A DNA stretch of 64,000 bases from Gnetum montanum (GCA_015680685.1 MNCI01026966.1:554182-618181), one strand, 5' to 3'. Positions 35,875 through 48,640 are shown, counted from the stretch's first letter. Program-made: numbers and translations. The notes: a model not told the origin generated them from the letters alone.

Positions 35875-36520
35875 TCGTCGTCGTCGTCATCATCCTAGCC
35901 TTGTCCCAACCAAATGGGTTCAACTACATGAGTTCTTGTTCATCATTCACCTCTATGAAGAGCTAGATCTTTATTTATTTGCAATTTCTTCAAATTATTG
36001 TCAATCATTTTTTCGCACATCATCTTTGGTCTTCCGTTTGGTGGCTTGCCTAGAATAATGATGTAGTAACCTTTGTTTATGGGCTCATTGTTTGATCTTC
36101 TTTGCACATGTCCAAACCATCTAAGCCTCCATTCTTGTACCTTATTTGAAATAAAAACCACTCCAAGCCTTCCTTTAATGTCTATATTATATAGTTTATC
36201 TCTTCTACTAACATTCAATATCCATTGAATCATTCACATTTTTGCCACACTAATTTGTTGTTCATGTTTCTTTTATACTATCCAACATTCAACATCATAT
36301 AAGATAGCAGATTTGATTGTTGTTCTATAAGAGTTCCCCTTTAATTTTATTGATATTCTTTAATCATAGAGAATACCACTACCTTGTCTCCATTTTGACC
36401 ATTCTAAGTCAATTCTGTTTCTAATATCTTTATCAGTTTACCATCTAATTGGAGAATTGATCCTAAGTAGTAGAATATTTTGTAGTGAGGGACTTATTTG
36501 CCTTAAATTGTCCCTTCTAT
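35875..36520 (-). pseudogene. RTE-like LINE 3' fragment (end of reverse transcriptase ORF)
   Basis: The minus strand gives the C-terminal part of a plant non-LTR retrotransposon polyprotein: RQGSGILYD, LKGNSYRTTIKSAILYDVE, then the hallmark EWRLRWFGHVQRR (about 36150-36110), GKPPNGRPKMM and LALHRGE before stops. A (GAC)n/(GAT)n tail lies at 35877-35895. The 96-codon open stretch is 36233-35943. It is 5'-truncated, as is usual for LINE insertions from target-primed reverse transcription. Assignment rests on the RWFGHVQRR block and tail. Confidence 0.75.
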
Positions 36521-37071
36521 TTCACCATTATTTATGCTATTATTAAAATTGCATTCCATATATTATATCTAATTTATGCTAATTAATAATTCATGATATC
36601 ACTAATTGATCATTTACTTATCATTCTTCAAAACTAAGATCATTAGATTGAGAAATCTCTTTTTCTTATTAATATACTCCATATTTGATTTTCCATGCAC
36701 AAATAAGCTACTAGAGGAAGGTGAGGATGACATCAAATTCGCATAGCCCTTATGGGCTATGGGGTGGGGCATGACGATGTATGCAATAATAACATATATA
36801 ATAAAGTCAATCGAGTTATGAGTCAATGAGAGATTTGGTGATCATAATGAATAACTTTGGTCATTCAATGGATCAAAGGTGAATTTTATGTTGCAATTTA
36901 GGTCTAGACTTCATAAACTTTAAGTTTTAAATCAAATGATATTGTTGAAGTTGTTTAGAATATTTTCAAGATAAAAGATGTCTTTAGAAAATTGGAGAAT
37001 AAGATTTGGTTAAAAGGACAAAACTTAGATCAGAGCAAATCCATTTTCTATACTTATTCTCTCTTTGGTAC
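36521..37071. other. No gene recognised
   Basis: AT-rich spacer between the LINE fragment and the left end of the Athila-like element. No motif seen. Confidence 0.5.
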
Positions 37072-37076
37072 CATGT
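37072..37076. repeat. Target-site duplication CATGT, left copy
   Basis: Identical to 45885-45889 at the other end of the element. I derived the two LTR edges independently from TGATGA/TCATCA termini before comparing the flanks. Confidence 0.85.
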
Positions 37077-37728
37077 TGATGAGCAACAAGGTACCCCTAT
37101 GCCCAACCATACGAATCACAAGTGTTCACGTGCAATCTGGTCAAATTCTGCAAACTATAATTACTAAGTATAGTAGAGCTAAACAATGTGTGTGTGTTGT
37201 TCATTCATTGTCTTCCTAGTCCCACTTGTGGAATGCAATTGTATGGTTACGTGTGACTGAGCCATAAGATTTTTATTATTTTGTGTTTTTATGGAATTAC
37301 TCACCTATAACAAGAATAAAAGTAAGAGTGATTAAAAGTAAGAGTAATTAATTGCTAAGTAAAATATAGTCTAATCTAGCCTAACACAAGTAACTGTTTC
37401 CACTTCCCGAACACATTCTAAACTTTGTGCAAACACTATTGGGCTTTCAAACACTAGTCATTTCTAAGCTACCAAGTGTCACACATATGCTCGAAGGGGT
37501 CGTGCTTGTGTGATTTAACGATTTTCTTGATTGATCAAAATTAATTACTACATAAATAACATTAATGTAAATTGCATGAAATAACAATATGTAAATGCAT
37601 AAGAAATAAAATCTCAAGTGCTGTAAGGAATGGATCAAAGAGTTCGTCTTTATTACCAACACAATGGTGTGCTTAGGTACATCAATGCTTGAATAAAGAT
37701 CCGTTCACACTTAGACCTCCTGACACAC
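37077..37728 (-). repeat. 3' LTR, R-U5 part (U3 side does not match 5' LTR)
   Basis: Aligns closely with 44998-45642 and ends, on the minus strand, in TCATCA next to CATGT. From 37729 upward the sequence is unrelated to the remaining 242 bp of the 5' LTR. That differing stretch contains a direct duplication (37843-37910 and 37928-38007, sharing ACCACACCATGCAA). Confidence 0.8.
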
Positions 37729-38639
37729 AAGAATGCTCCCACAAAACAACCACTATTCCAAATTGGAGTGAAGGTAGGAAGTGAGAAAGGTCCTTAGTTA
37801 AAGGAGACAAGACAAGTCTCATAACTAGTGTTTGTAGCCCTTTTATTTGGTCTAAGGGGTATGTTTTGAATTCCCGTGTTTTTTAATGGAAACCACACCA
37901 TGCAAAGACCCATGCGTTTTTCACATTTATTTTGTTCAAGGGGTGTGCTTTGAATCCTCATCTTTTTTTCTTTTTTTTTTGTGATGAGGACCACACCATG
38001 CAAGGACTTATTTGACTTCCTATTATGAAATGACCCAGAATGATGAGAAGCTTACAAGAACACTCCTACACATAGGAAAATAGAAAAGCACAAAGAATAC
38101 CACATCCCTTTGAAGCCACACCCTATCCAAACCTTTAATTCCTTCCCAATTCCAAAAACTACACAAATCACCAATTTATTAAGGTTGCATTAATGAAGAA
38201 GAGACTGCATGCTTCCAAAACAAGGAAAACCATAGAGTATGTAGATGAGTGGATGATGTGGACTCACTACCTGTTACATGAAAAGAAACCACATCCCAGT
38301 TGTCAATAACGATATTCAAAGTCAAAAACCAAACATCAACAATCAAATTACAAATGAAGCATACCACCATCGAGTAATACATTACCATTGTACCTACCAC
38401 CTTATTAGTAGAAAAGTAGAGAAATACATCAAACATAAGCAACATAACCATAAAAGAAAGTAAAAAAGTAGACAATAAATATTGAATATATTAACAATGG
38501 TGTAAAACAAAAATTCAGAGAAGATCAATAACTTTAAAAATACAAATATGTAAAACAAAGATGTAAAATAAAGAAGATGAAAACAAAAAGTTGTAAAATC
38601 AAAAATGTGTAAAATTAAAAAAATCAAAAAATGAGGATC

Positions 38640-39960
38640 CACCTAAGGTGTTAGTATGGGTGAACATCTCCCCCATGGCTAAGTTGGAAGGGAAAGATCT
38701 GAAAGATTGAGCGTGGTTGTCCATCTGATGAAATGTTTGTTGAGTTGGTTAGCTTGGGCTCATGGAAAGGTTTTATTTGTTGAATGTTGACTAATTGTTT
38801 GTTGTTTGCGCTATTAGGTTTATAGATGAGCATGGTCCTAGATGGAAAAGTCTCATCTATGATGTAAGGTCCTTCCCACAATGTTTGAAATCTAGTTCGT
38901 TGGGGTACATGTGTAGGATTCTAATAGAGAATCTTGTCTCCTAGTTGAAACTTGACTTTTTTTATTTTGAGGTCATGCCATTTCTTGTTGAATGCCTTAT
39001 GCATTTCATTGAATGATAGGGCCATTAACCGATTGTCTTCTAGCAAGTTAAGGTTCATCAATTGTTCTTTCTATGCTAGACTTAGATTTAGGTCAAGGTC
39101 ACAAGCTGTAAAGAGTGTACGGAGCTCAAATTGGATGGGCAATGTTGGTAGTTATCCGTACACAAGCTCATAGGGAGAATAACCTATGGGAAGCTTCCAT
39201 GTGAAGCAGTAGGCCCAAAGGGTATCATTTAATTTAGTGCTCCAATCTTTTTGATATTTGCTAATGGTATGCATTAAGATTTTTGTAATCTCTCAATTAG
39301 TGACCTCAGCTTGACCATTAGCTTGGGGGTGATATGGTGTTGTGAGTTTATGTTTAACCCCCAAGAACTGCATTCGTTTCTAGAAAGTGGCACCTATAAA
39401 ATGAGTTCCATTATCGAAAATTAATGCGCAAGGTACACCAAACCTATTTATGATGTTTTGTTATACAAATTGAGTAGCAGTGGTGGATGTATAGTTGATA
39501 ATGGCAACTGCTTCTGCCCACTTGGTAGAATAGTCAACTGCGACTATTATATATGCCTTTCCATTTGATAAAGGTGTGATGGGACCCATAAAGTCAATGC
39601 CCCAAATATCAAATGGCTTGAGAGGTTGTATCCATTGTTATGGCCCCTCCATTTGAGCTATCATTCCACCATCCCTCTGGAAACGATCACAAGCGTGGAC
39701 AAATTGGTGTGCATCCCTGAAGATTGTTGGCCAATAATACCCTACCATGAATATTTTTATGGCCGTGCATCTCCCAGCATAATGGCCCCCATAAGGACCT
39801 TTGTGAGCATCCTAAAGAACACACAGTTGATCCATATCAAGGACACACCAACGTACCAGGCCATCGAGACAAACTTTGTAAAGGTTTTCATTAATCTCCA
39901 TGAAATACTTGACCTAGTGAAGAACCTGTTGTTTCTTTCTAGTGTCCAACCCTTATAGTA
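38640..39960 (-). pseudogene. Integrase of Athila-like element
   Basis: The minus strand reads the His/Cys region, then the catalytic core: GIDFMGP (about 39602-39580), DNGTHF (about 39412) and QAEVTN with the Glu near 39310. The triad is readable although stops interrupt the frame. The C-terminal GPY/F-type module WEGPYIIDETFPSR (38880-38840) is intact. The last open stretch ends at 38651 with FHEPK and DGQPRSIF, both also found in the plus-strand copy at 60471-60653. Confidence 0.85.
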
Positions 39961-39979
39961 GTTCTTGCTTAAGCAAATA

Positions 39980-41360
39980 AGTGATGATGATGTCATACCA
40001 TTTTGGTTAATTGGGCATTTATGCATTAATAGCACCTGCAAGGAGAGATTTGTCAAGGAATTGATTAGATAAAGGGCTCTCTTTCTCCTTGTCATCCAAT
40101 CTTAGTTGCGATAAGTGATCCATGACCACATTATCCACACCTTTACAATCTACCATCATGAGATTGAATTCCTACAAAATCATGAGCCATTGTATGACAC
40201 GGGGGCTCACCATTGATTTTTTCATTAGAAATCTAATGACACTATCATCTGTGTGCACAAACACTTTGTAGCCAAGCACATAGTACCTAAACTTCTCTAA
40301 GGTGAACACCATTGCCATCAACTCCTTTTCTATGATGGTGTAGTTTAGTTGTGCACCTGCAATGCTCCAGCTTATGTAGTGAATGTAATATGGATGTTTT
40401 TAATCATCCATCTATGTAAGCACTACCCCCAAAGCATAATTTGATATATTGGTCATCACATGAAATGGTCTAGACCAATCTAGTGCTTGAAGAATAGGGG
40501 TTTTAATAAGCTTTTTCTTTAATTATTGAAATGCTGCTTTACATGCAAGGGTCCAGATGAACGATGCATCCTTCTTTGTCAATTCTACCAATGGCTTGGC
40601 GATTTTGGGTTAGTGGGTTATTCCTTGGATGATCCTTATTTTTTGAGGGTCCACCTCGATTCCTACTTTTGAGATGCGATGCCCCAATACTATACCTTCT
40701 TGGACCATAAGATGGCTCTTTTGCCAATTAAGTCAGAGTTTTTTTTTGACACATCTCTTCAACACCTACTCAAAACGGGCCATGGTTTGCTCGAACATAG
40801 CTTCGTAGGTAGAAAAATCATCCATAAAGACTTCTACCCTACTACCAATCTATTGTTGGAAAATGTTGAGAACTAATCGTTGAAATGTGACTGGGGCATT
40901 ACATAGACCAAATGACATCTAATGGTAAGCAAAAGTTCCCTAAGGACTTGTGAAAGTTGTCTTTTCCTGGTCCTCTGGTGCAATCCAAATTTGGTTATAG
41001 CCACTATAACCATCCAAAAAGCTGTAATAACTATGCCCTAAAATGATGTCTAACACTTGGTCGATGAAAGGCAACGGAAAATGATCCTTGAAAGTTTCCA
41101 TGTTGAGTAGCCAGAAATTAATGCACACCTGTCATTTGCCTTCTTTCTTTGGTATGATCACAAGTGAACTGATCCACTCACTATCTGTGACAAGATAGAT
41201 GAATCTCACTTTGAGGAGTTGTTCAATCTCCTCTTTGACAATCTATTTTAACTTGAGATTCAAACATCGTTGCGACTATTATTTTGGCTTGACAGTGGGG
41301 TCAATGTATATTTGGTGCTAGCATATTCTTAGATCTATCCTAGTAAATTTGAAAAATGAC
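39980..41360 (-). pseudogene. Reverse transcriptase and RNase H of Athila-like element
   Basis: RT motifs on the minus strand: FPLPFIDQVLD and LDGYSGYNQIWIAPEDQEK (41060-40970), SFGLCNAPVTFQ, and the catalytic VFMDDFSTYEA near 40828-40795. RNase H follows toward 40000 and is more decayed. The GYSGYNQI..PEDQEKTTF spacing and LCNAPVTFQ are of the Athila type. Several stops, for instance in place of Trp after TSP. Confidence 0.8.
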
Positions 41361-41596
41361 TAGGCAAAGGCTACTAACCATTTTTCCATAACTTTTATCA
41401 ACCTTTTCTTTTGTTCTGTAGTAAGCTTGGAATTAATAATAACCTGTCTCCCATTTTTCAAAAATACGTACTCCATTCTATCCAGTAGTGTCTTCAATTC
41501 AAGGGGCTCTTGTTTAAAATTGTCAGGAATTTCCAGCTCACCCCAATTAACATCATCATTTGCTCCTTCAGAGAGCTGGTGATAAACTTGCTCAAT

Positions 41597-41690
41597 TTCA
41601 TCCATACTTACAACATATTCATATATTAGACCCTTAGTAGGTNGTTCATCCATACTTACAACATATTCATATATTAGACCCTTAGTAGGT
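41597..41690. other. 46-bp duplication flanking a single N (probable assembly join)
   Basis: 41597-41642 equals 41645-41690, with N at 41643. On the coding (minus) strand this repeats the segment PTKGLIYEYVVSMDE, which occurs once in the related copy (equivalent near 57690-57730), so the repeat is not native to the protein. Confidence 0.85.
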
Positions 41691-41769
41691 TCCATGCATA
41701 ATGTACTGCTACTAGCATTAGCTATCAGCCATTAGGTATCCTCTTGTTTTGTGGCTGCTACATACAAAC

Positions 41770-42300
41770 ATCTCTAGATATCAACTTCTAGTGCACACTG
41801 CTTACATGCAGAGATAGATGTTTGCTTTACTGACCATAACTTTTGCACACAATGGCACCCTAAATCATTGTACACGATACATGGAACTCTCTTCTTCTCG
41901 ATCTTTCCAAATTTATTTTCTTTTAATATTTCTAAGGAAAGATCTCTAATTCCCATTTTGACATCAATAGTACTTAGCCACGCCCTTCCCATAATAATTA
42001 GAAAGTCCCCCTTGCAGTTATCCACTTTGATTACTAAGAAATCAGCAGGATATGACCACCCACAAATGGTGGTGACAATGTCCTCAACTAGTCCTAATGA
42101 AACAGTGATGGACTGGTCCACTAGTTCCAGCCAGATGTTGCTCTTCTTCAAGGAAGGAAGGTTTCACATTATGTACATCTCATGTGAGATCAAATTAACA
42201 TTAGAACCAAAGTCAAGAAGAGCTTTACAAAGCTCATTCCCAATAATTTGCAAGTAAACTAGGGGACCCTCGAGATCAGCTAATTTTCTGGGCAGGTTAC
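41770..42300 (-). pseudogene. Aspartic protease of Athila-like element
   Basis: The active-site region reads ALLDFGSNVNLISHEMY (about 42225-42175): Phe replaces the Ser/Thr of the D-S/T-G triplet. The plus-strand copy at 57150 has an intact ALLDSGSGVNLIS. A 125-codon frame (42151-41774) follows with DNCKGDFLIIMGRAWLSTI, the Athila-type block after the flap. Downstream is a Cys-rich segment before RT. Confidence 0.75.
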
Positions 42301-42361
42301 CAACTCAAATCCAATTGGATACAGCATGTGTCAACATTATAGTATGGATTCAAGAAGGATT

Positions 42362-44838
42362 TTAGTTTGAAGGAGACTCAGACAGAGAGGAAACAAAGGA
42401 AGTTGGAGGAGCAGGGTTACCAGCCATCGATGTGTCTGAGGGTTTTGGTGGACTGCAAGGCCGAAAGAAGGGTCTTTTCTTTATTCGTGGTTCTGACCTG
42501 CTTGATGGGTTAATCGATTGCAAATTAACTACCCTAGTAGCATTCCTTTGTTGTGGTTGTGCAGGAAATTCTACCTGCATGAACGGAGCAGGTGGGAACT
42601 GTGCAGGAGGTGGAAGACTAGGTGTAGGAACAAAAGGTGCATGAGGGTAGTAGGTGGCATCCCTCCTTGGATAGGGCAATTGGTATGTTTTAGGAGGATA
42701 GTGGTGAAGTTGGTAAATAGAAACATGACCAAAGAAGTCCCTTGGAGATAAAGGTTGCTAAACATAATAACCGTAGGGACCTGGTTGCTAGTAATGGTAT
42801 TACTATCTTGGAGGTGGCAATGCCCACGATTGTGGTTGCTGCCACTACTGGTACAATTCATAGGGTTGCGAAGGACTTCCACTTAGATAGTATTGGTGTG
42901 GTTGCTGGAACTGTCGAGGATTACCTTGTAGATAAGGCAATCTTTTGGGTGTTTGCCTTTGTGCAAGTCATGGATGTAAGGCATACATCCCAAATTCCTG
43001 CAAGTGTGATATAACTAGACAACATCCCTTAGGATGTTCATATTGGCAGACGTCACACCTACCATCATCATCTGAATCGCTATCCGCAGCCATCTCTATC
43101 ACACCCATTTTACCTTTACCCTTAGATATGGCACATTCAGCTTCCTTACATCCCCGAAGCTCACACTCACCACTTTGCTCCTTGACCTCTTCAACAATTT
43201 TTAAGATAGCTTGAAACTTATTGTCCATGGAGTCCCATAATTGATCAATCTTAGCCATGATTTCTGATTGCAGTTTTTGGAATGGCAAGGTTTTCTGATT
43301 AACCACCTCATCTCTAGTGAATTCATCCTCATTGTCACAAAATCGAATCCCCTTTTTCAAAATAAAAGAATCCCTATTGTATTCTTCTGCACTTTCACGT
43401 TTTCTCAATTTTCCCTCCTCCTTGGCTACTTGCTTAATTAATTTTTGAATCCAATGAGCGCTTAACTCTTTCAATCTCTCTTGGGCATAGATTCCAAGGG
43501 TTTTCCTAGTTTTAGACCATAACCTATCTATGATATGGCGAAGCTGATCAAGTTGAGAGCATCCATGGCCAAGACACCTATGCAACAAAGAGTAGTATCA
43601 GCCAATAGTAGCATCCAAGGGCTCATGATTCCCTTGTTTCTACCTTTGAATTTATTTTCTTAGATTGGATACTTAGGAGTATGTTTGATATTTGTCATTG
43701 AATAATTTCAACATCATACTGCACCGCCTGATTGATTCTAGTTCCAAAGATCAATACCAATTTTCTGCTTCCTTTATAAGTGTCCTTAGAAATAATTTCA
43801 GTTTTTGCCAGTCATTTTTAATATTCTGCAAGGCACATGCATCCTAGAAGGCCTAAAGATGATTTTGTGGATTAGCATCATATCCTCCCTCAAACTGAAA
43901 GATGTTGTTCATATCCAACCTCTTTATTCTGCTATCCTTCACATGCCTTGTTAGAATCCTCACAGCCACTGCAATATTCAACATGCCTTGAGTAGCAAGT
44001 AAAGGTTCATCAAGGCCATGATGGTGGTGCCTACGATGTTCTCTACTAGCCCTCCTTTCTTGATGATGGACCTCTTTGGATTACCCACGTCTTTAGTCAC
44101 AACTGTCTTGATGGTCCCTTCTATTGTTTTAGTCCTGTCGGTCACCTCCATCACGGTTATTTCTTCTATGACCATGATCTAAACTAGATGAAGAAGAAGA
44201 CGATGATGATGAAGGGAAAGAAGAAGGGGAACTTGCTTCATGCTGATGCTTATCATCCTTCCTTCAATGCTCGTGACCACGATCACGATCATGATCTCCT
44301 TTGTCCCCCTTTTCTTGACTTGCTTCTCCAAATCCATTTTTGTCATTGGATCCATTTTGACCAAAACCTAGATTATGAATTGTGGATTATACATTCTAAT
44401 TGAGGGCTCCTTGAACAAAGTCAAAGAGAGGATAATCACTAAAGAAGTGGTCACCTTCATTAATTGGGCCAAGCGGAGGTGGAAAGATATTTGACCCCTT
44501 TACCCTTCACAAGCTCGTGCTAGTGCTCCAGCTGTCGATCCCTTGATCTTTGCACTTCAGTGAGATGATAATCCCTTAAGTCGAGATTTTGCATCTCGTA
44601 TTCTCAATGGAGATGTTGAAGCCCTTGTCGTGCAAGCATTAGCTGGAGCATTGCTGGAACAGATAGGTCAAGTGGCAACACAATGTTGCCTTCCATATTG
44701 CGCCGCCACATCAGTTCATCTTGATGCAAGATGAAGACAAAGTCTGGTACATACTCATTGAGATAAGCATATACCACCCGATATTATTGAGGCACCTAAA
44801 CTACCCTAGGCGCAAGTGGGCTCTTATGAGAAAATGAT
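42362..44838 (-). pseudogene. Gag of Athila-like element
   Basis: A minus-strand frame with stops but largely continuous. The expected ATG is now ATA (near 44838); related copies have ATG followed by SSSH at 53212 and 55101. Then come a His/Asp/Arg/Ser-rich N-terminal region (44330-43990), the gag core with WYSLELESI-like sequence (about 43770) and a 206-codon open part (43588-42968). That part holds a charged coiled-coil segment and a zinc-finger-like CDVCQYEHPKGCC (about 43060-43020). A Tyr/Gln/Pro-rich tail with DATYYPHAPFVPTPSLPPP follows to 42362. It would form the particle shell. Confidence 0.75.
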
Positions 44839-44977
44839 ATTTTGTGTTAATAAACAGTGTGCAGTTGAGATTTAATTTAATGATAATAATTTTTGTTTTC
44901 ATAGGATTTGACTCTTAGGGTTCAAACAACAAGGTCACTAAGTTTCACTGGGTTTAGATAGTGCACGAAGAACTACA

Positions 44978-44997
44978 GTCCCCAACAATGGTGCCAA
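44978..44997 (-). other. Primer binding site (tRNA-Asp type)
   Basis: The minus strand reads TTGGCACCATTGTTGGGGAC directly after the LTR. It differs from the usual Athila site TGGCGCCGTTGCCGGGGA only by transitions. Confidence 0.8.
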
Positions 44998-45884
44998 TGA
45001 TGAGCGGCAAGGTACCTCTACGCCCAACCATATGAATCACAAGCATTCATGTGCAATCCGGTCAAATTCCCCAAACTATAATTACTAAGTACACTCGAGC
45101 TAAATAGTGTGTGCCTGTTGTTCGTTCGTTGTCTTCCCAATCCCACTTGTGAAATGCAATTGTATGGTTAAGTGTGACTGAGGCATAAGAATGTTATTAT
45201 TTTGTGTTTTTATGGAATTACTCACCTACAACAAGAATAAAAGTAAGATTGATTAAAAGTAAGAGCGATCAATTGCTAAGTAAACTATAATCTATTCTAG
45301 CCTAACACAAGTAACCGTTCCCACTTCCCGAACACATCCTGAACTTTGTGCAAACACTGCTAGGTTGTCAAACACTAATCATTTCTAAGCTACCAAGTGT
45401 CACATGTATGCTCAAAGGGGTCATGCTTGTGTAATATAACGATTTTCTTGATTGATCAAAATTAATTACTGCATAAAGGACATTAATGGAAATTGCATGA
45501 AATAATAATATGTAAATGCATAAGAAAGAAAATCTCAAGTGCTGCAAAGAATGGATCAAAGAGTTCGTCTTTATTGCCAACACAATGGTGTGCTCAAGTA
45601 CATCAATACTTGAATAAAGATCCATTCACACTTAGACCTCCTGCTGCATGCACTTGCAAAATATTCTAACTTTCAAATGGACAAACTGCAAGAGTTTCGC
45701 TACTTGACTACCAAAAACTTATTCCCAATTATGCGCCTAGGCACTGTATTTATAGACCCGGGAGTAACCCTGCAATATTGAATGTATGATATCGCACCTT
45801 GGGCCGTGATATCGTGCACCCGATATCATGTACCTGATATCACGGCCATCCCAATATCGAAGCATTGAAAAACATGATTTATCA
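44998..45884 (-). repeat. 5' LTR of Athila-like element (887 bp)
   Basis: Starts TGATAAATCATG at 45884 and ends CTCATCA at 44998. U3 contains GATATC-type inverted motifs (45785-45850) and a TATAAATA box on the minus strand near 45748-45756. The remainder matches 37077-37728 and is recognisably similar to the LTRs at 52184 and 54090. Confidence 0.88.
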
Positions 45885-45889
45885 CATGT
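45885..45889. repeat. Target-site duplication CATGT, right copy
   Basis: Matches 37072-37076. Confidence 0.85.
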
Positions 45890-48640
45890 AAAACAAATTC
45901 ATAAAATAGTTGAATCTTTTCATTATACCACCAAAAGAACTCTCTTGATTATACGATCATACTATGTGAAGGAAAAGAGATTAAAGATTGAAAAAATTCA
46001 AAACCAAATAAACCAAAAGAAGAAAAATGTCAAATTATATTTGTCTAGGGCCTTTTGCTATCTTGCTCTTGGAAATATTGAACAATACTTCTAGTGTACA
46101 ACAAATGATTAATGTACTCTTTTTTATCCAAAAGTTGTGCACTTAATCAATATGTGAAGGCTTATAGGCTTATTGCCTCTCCCAAGTGATGATCAGTAGA
46201 GATCTCTCGCTGCCTCATGTCATTCCTTACACCTCTTTTATTTGTCATTATATCCCTTACTTTTCTCAATACCTTATCCCTCTCTTATGTTTGGATTAAT
46301 AACCTTAGAAAGTATAATAAAATTCTAACATGATTCATCAACAAGGAAAACAATCAACATTTAATTTAATTACAACAAAAAGGTCTCAATATGTTCATAC
46401 TAGGCATCTCTTCATCCTTGCTCCTCTCAATACCCCCTCATATTGACCTCTCTTTATTCCTTCATCCTCCTCTCAATACCCCTCATATTGACCTCTCTTT
46501 ATTCCTTCATCCTCTTATTGACCTTTTTTCATTTCTTCATCCTCTTAAATGACCCCTATTTTTATGAACATAACCTTAAAAATTAATGACAATCCAAGAT
46601 TCGTTGGCTCTTGGACAGATGAACTAGAAACAAAATGAGTATTTAATTATAACAATGGAATTAACACTACAAAATATATGTAGTGCAACCAAAAAAATCC
46701 CATTGCATATCTCAAAGATAGGTTCCTCATGTGATCTAATTTATTCTAAGAGAATCATTCCCTCATGTAAGTGAATCATTCCCTCATGTAATCTAGTTTA
46801 TTCTAAGAAAGTCATGTAATTTTGTTGTATATTTGAGTGGTCCAAATTTGGTGAGTTACATTTTTAAATGATTCTCTTTTCAACTATGCCAAATACAAAC
46901 TAAAATACTTTCCCTTTACTTGAACCATTACTAAATCCTTATTCCTTAATCTATTGTTGAGGCCTCACTATAATAATTATCATTTACCATAACAAAAGCT
47001 TCACCAATAAAACAATGTGAACCCAATACCCAACTACCCCAAAGAAAACTTTAAAGAAATCATGTTTAAAAACTAATTTGTGACTTTTCAATTTCCTCTT
47101 AATTTAAATTGAAATGCTTTTTATTTTGTACAAAGACCCTTAGGATCTACCCAACAAAAGAAATATACATAGTATGCATAGTAAATACTTCATCAATAAA
47201 GTTACCAAATTTCTTTAATGCTATATTAAAAAGCTTAATTAAACTACCCTATATGCAAAAGTGTCTTTTTTCATTTTTTAGCAAAATCATTCCCTATATA
47301 ACCACCCTCCTTATTGTGTAGCAACTAAGGCTTTCTTCAAAAATTTAATTATGCTACAAAAAAGGATAAGAACATATACACAAATTGACAAAGAGCTTCC
47401 ATCTCTGAAAATATCATTACTTTAAAAAGCAACAACTCATATTGTACCTATCTTTGAACATGAAGTTCCTCCAAAAAATACTTCTACACTTCTTTTATTT
47501 CCTTCTAATATGTATTAGCAAGTCCAAAGCTTCTACACTTCTTTTATTTCCTTCTAATATTATTAGAAAGTCCTAAACCCCACACTACACTATATACCTA
47601 TACAGAAAAATTGGATACCCAAAAGAACAAAATTATTATTTTTTGATTTCTTAAGTTAAAATAGTTTAATTTTCACATTTGCTTTTTAAATCAAATAAAA
47701 CTCTGAATCCAATCCTCTGTTTAATACACCTCTCAATTGTGAGAAAGAACCAGACCAAACAGACAACTTGCTTCGCCCAGTATCACTATTAAACATTTTC
47801 ATGGGAGGGGTGATTTCGTATACAAGAGTACAGATATCCACAGTGTTGGTTAGCATACCTACCTGTAACCAAAAGTCAAAACCAATGACAGAATAATGGT
47901 TACAAATCAAAATAGTAACAACCTGGTTAGGTCTTCTTTTTAGCACAAAGCGAATACAACCATCAGAGAAAAACTTGCATTAAAGCCTCAAAGAAATTGC
48001 TGAGGGGAGGGGCCTACATTAGCAAAGATGCAATCTCCTGCAGAGAACACGTAACAGAAAACAACAAAACAGAGATCCAGCCAAATACAGCGAAGCATGG
48101 CCTACAACATGGATGAACGGATAGCTTCCTACTGCAGATGGCTCCGGACCCACTTATCCTCTCCAGATTATCCATAAATGTCTTACAAAATTAAAGTAGG
48201 AAAAACAATGAAGTTTACTAACCAGAGTCCAAAACAACAGGCATACAGCTAAACCCTTCTGATATTCACGGTTACCGGGCCAATATTGATGGCAGAAAGT
48301 ACCGCAGCTTTAAACTAATCATATCCCCAGAAAAAACACACTTGATATGGTTTACTCTTAGTCTAATGCAGTAACCATATGAACAGCACAATCAAAACTT
48401 TCCAGCTGTATATTAAGACAGCTATACCCACGGCGAAATTCAACGCAGAAACTTCCGAAAAGCAAATAATGCGTTCTCCCACTGCATTCCACTACTGCAG
48501 CGCTTATACTAGACACCTGGAACAAAATAATCACGATATTTTACTTCACAGCGTTTGATTAATGCGCAAAAGTAAATATTTTCCCGCCGAATAAGACTAT
48601 TTTTCGCCATCAAAAATATAAAGAAGGCATCACCAAATGA
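45890..48640. other. Intergenic DNA downstream of H2A, no gene recognised
   Basis: Contains two small tandem duplications: a 45-bp unit at 46421-46511 (CTCCTCTCAATACCC start) and a 48-49 bp unit at 47481-47577 (CTTCTACACTTCTTTT start). 47686-48640 is less AT-rich than its surroundings. It holds an 86-codon minus-strand frame (47946-47686) with no recognisable motif; it could be non-coding transcript or an unannotated exon. Confidence 0.45.

Larger units (their letters stand above)
37077..45884 (-). mobile_element. Athila-like Ty3/gypsy LTR retrotransposon
   Basis: Minus-strand element bounded by CATGT duplications: 5' LTR (45884-44998), primer binding site (44997-44978), gag (44838-42362), protease (about 42260-41770), RT (about 41340-40540), RNase H (to about 39980), integrase (39960-38640), an AT-rich 3' region and a 3' LTR that matches only over 37077-37728. 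Coding parts carry many stops but few frameshifts. Integrase is followed by a purine-rich ATGGGGGAGATG (minus strand, near 38670). It is the best preserved of three related copies in the window. Confidence 0.88.

Noticed and set aside
42432-43214. Plus-strand ORFs of 70-90 codons
   Set aside because: Antisense shadows of the Athila-like gag frame, which has recognisable gag content on the minus strand.
45368-45625. 85-codon minus-strand ORF also seen at 37447-37662
   Set aside because: Lies within the matching part of the two LTRs; not a gene.
47686-47946. 86-codon minus-strand ORF downstream of H2A
   Set aside because: No motif, no supporting splice or promoter signal; kept only as a remark in the intergenic entry.
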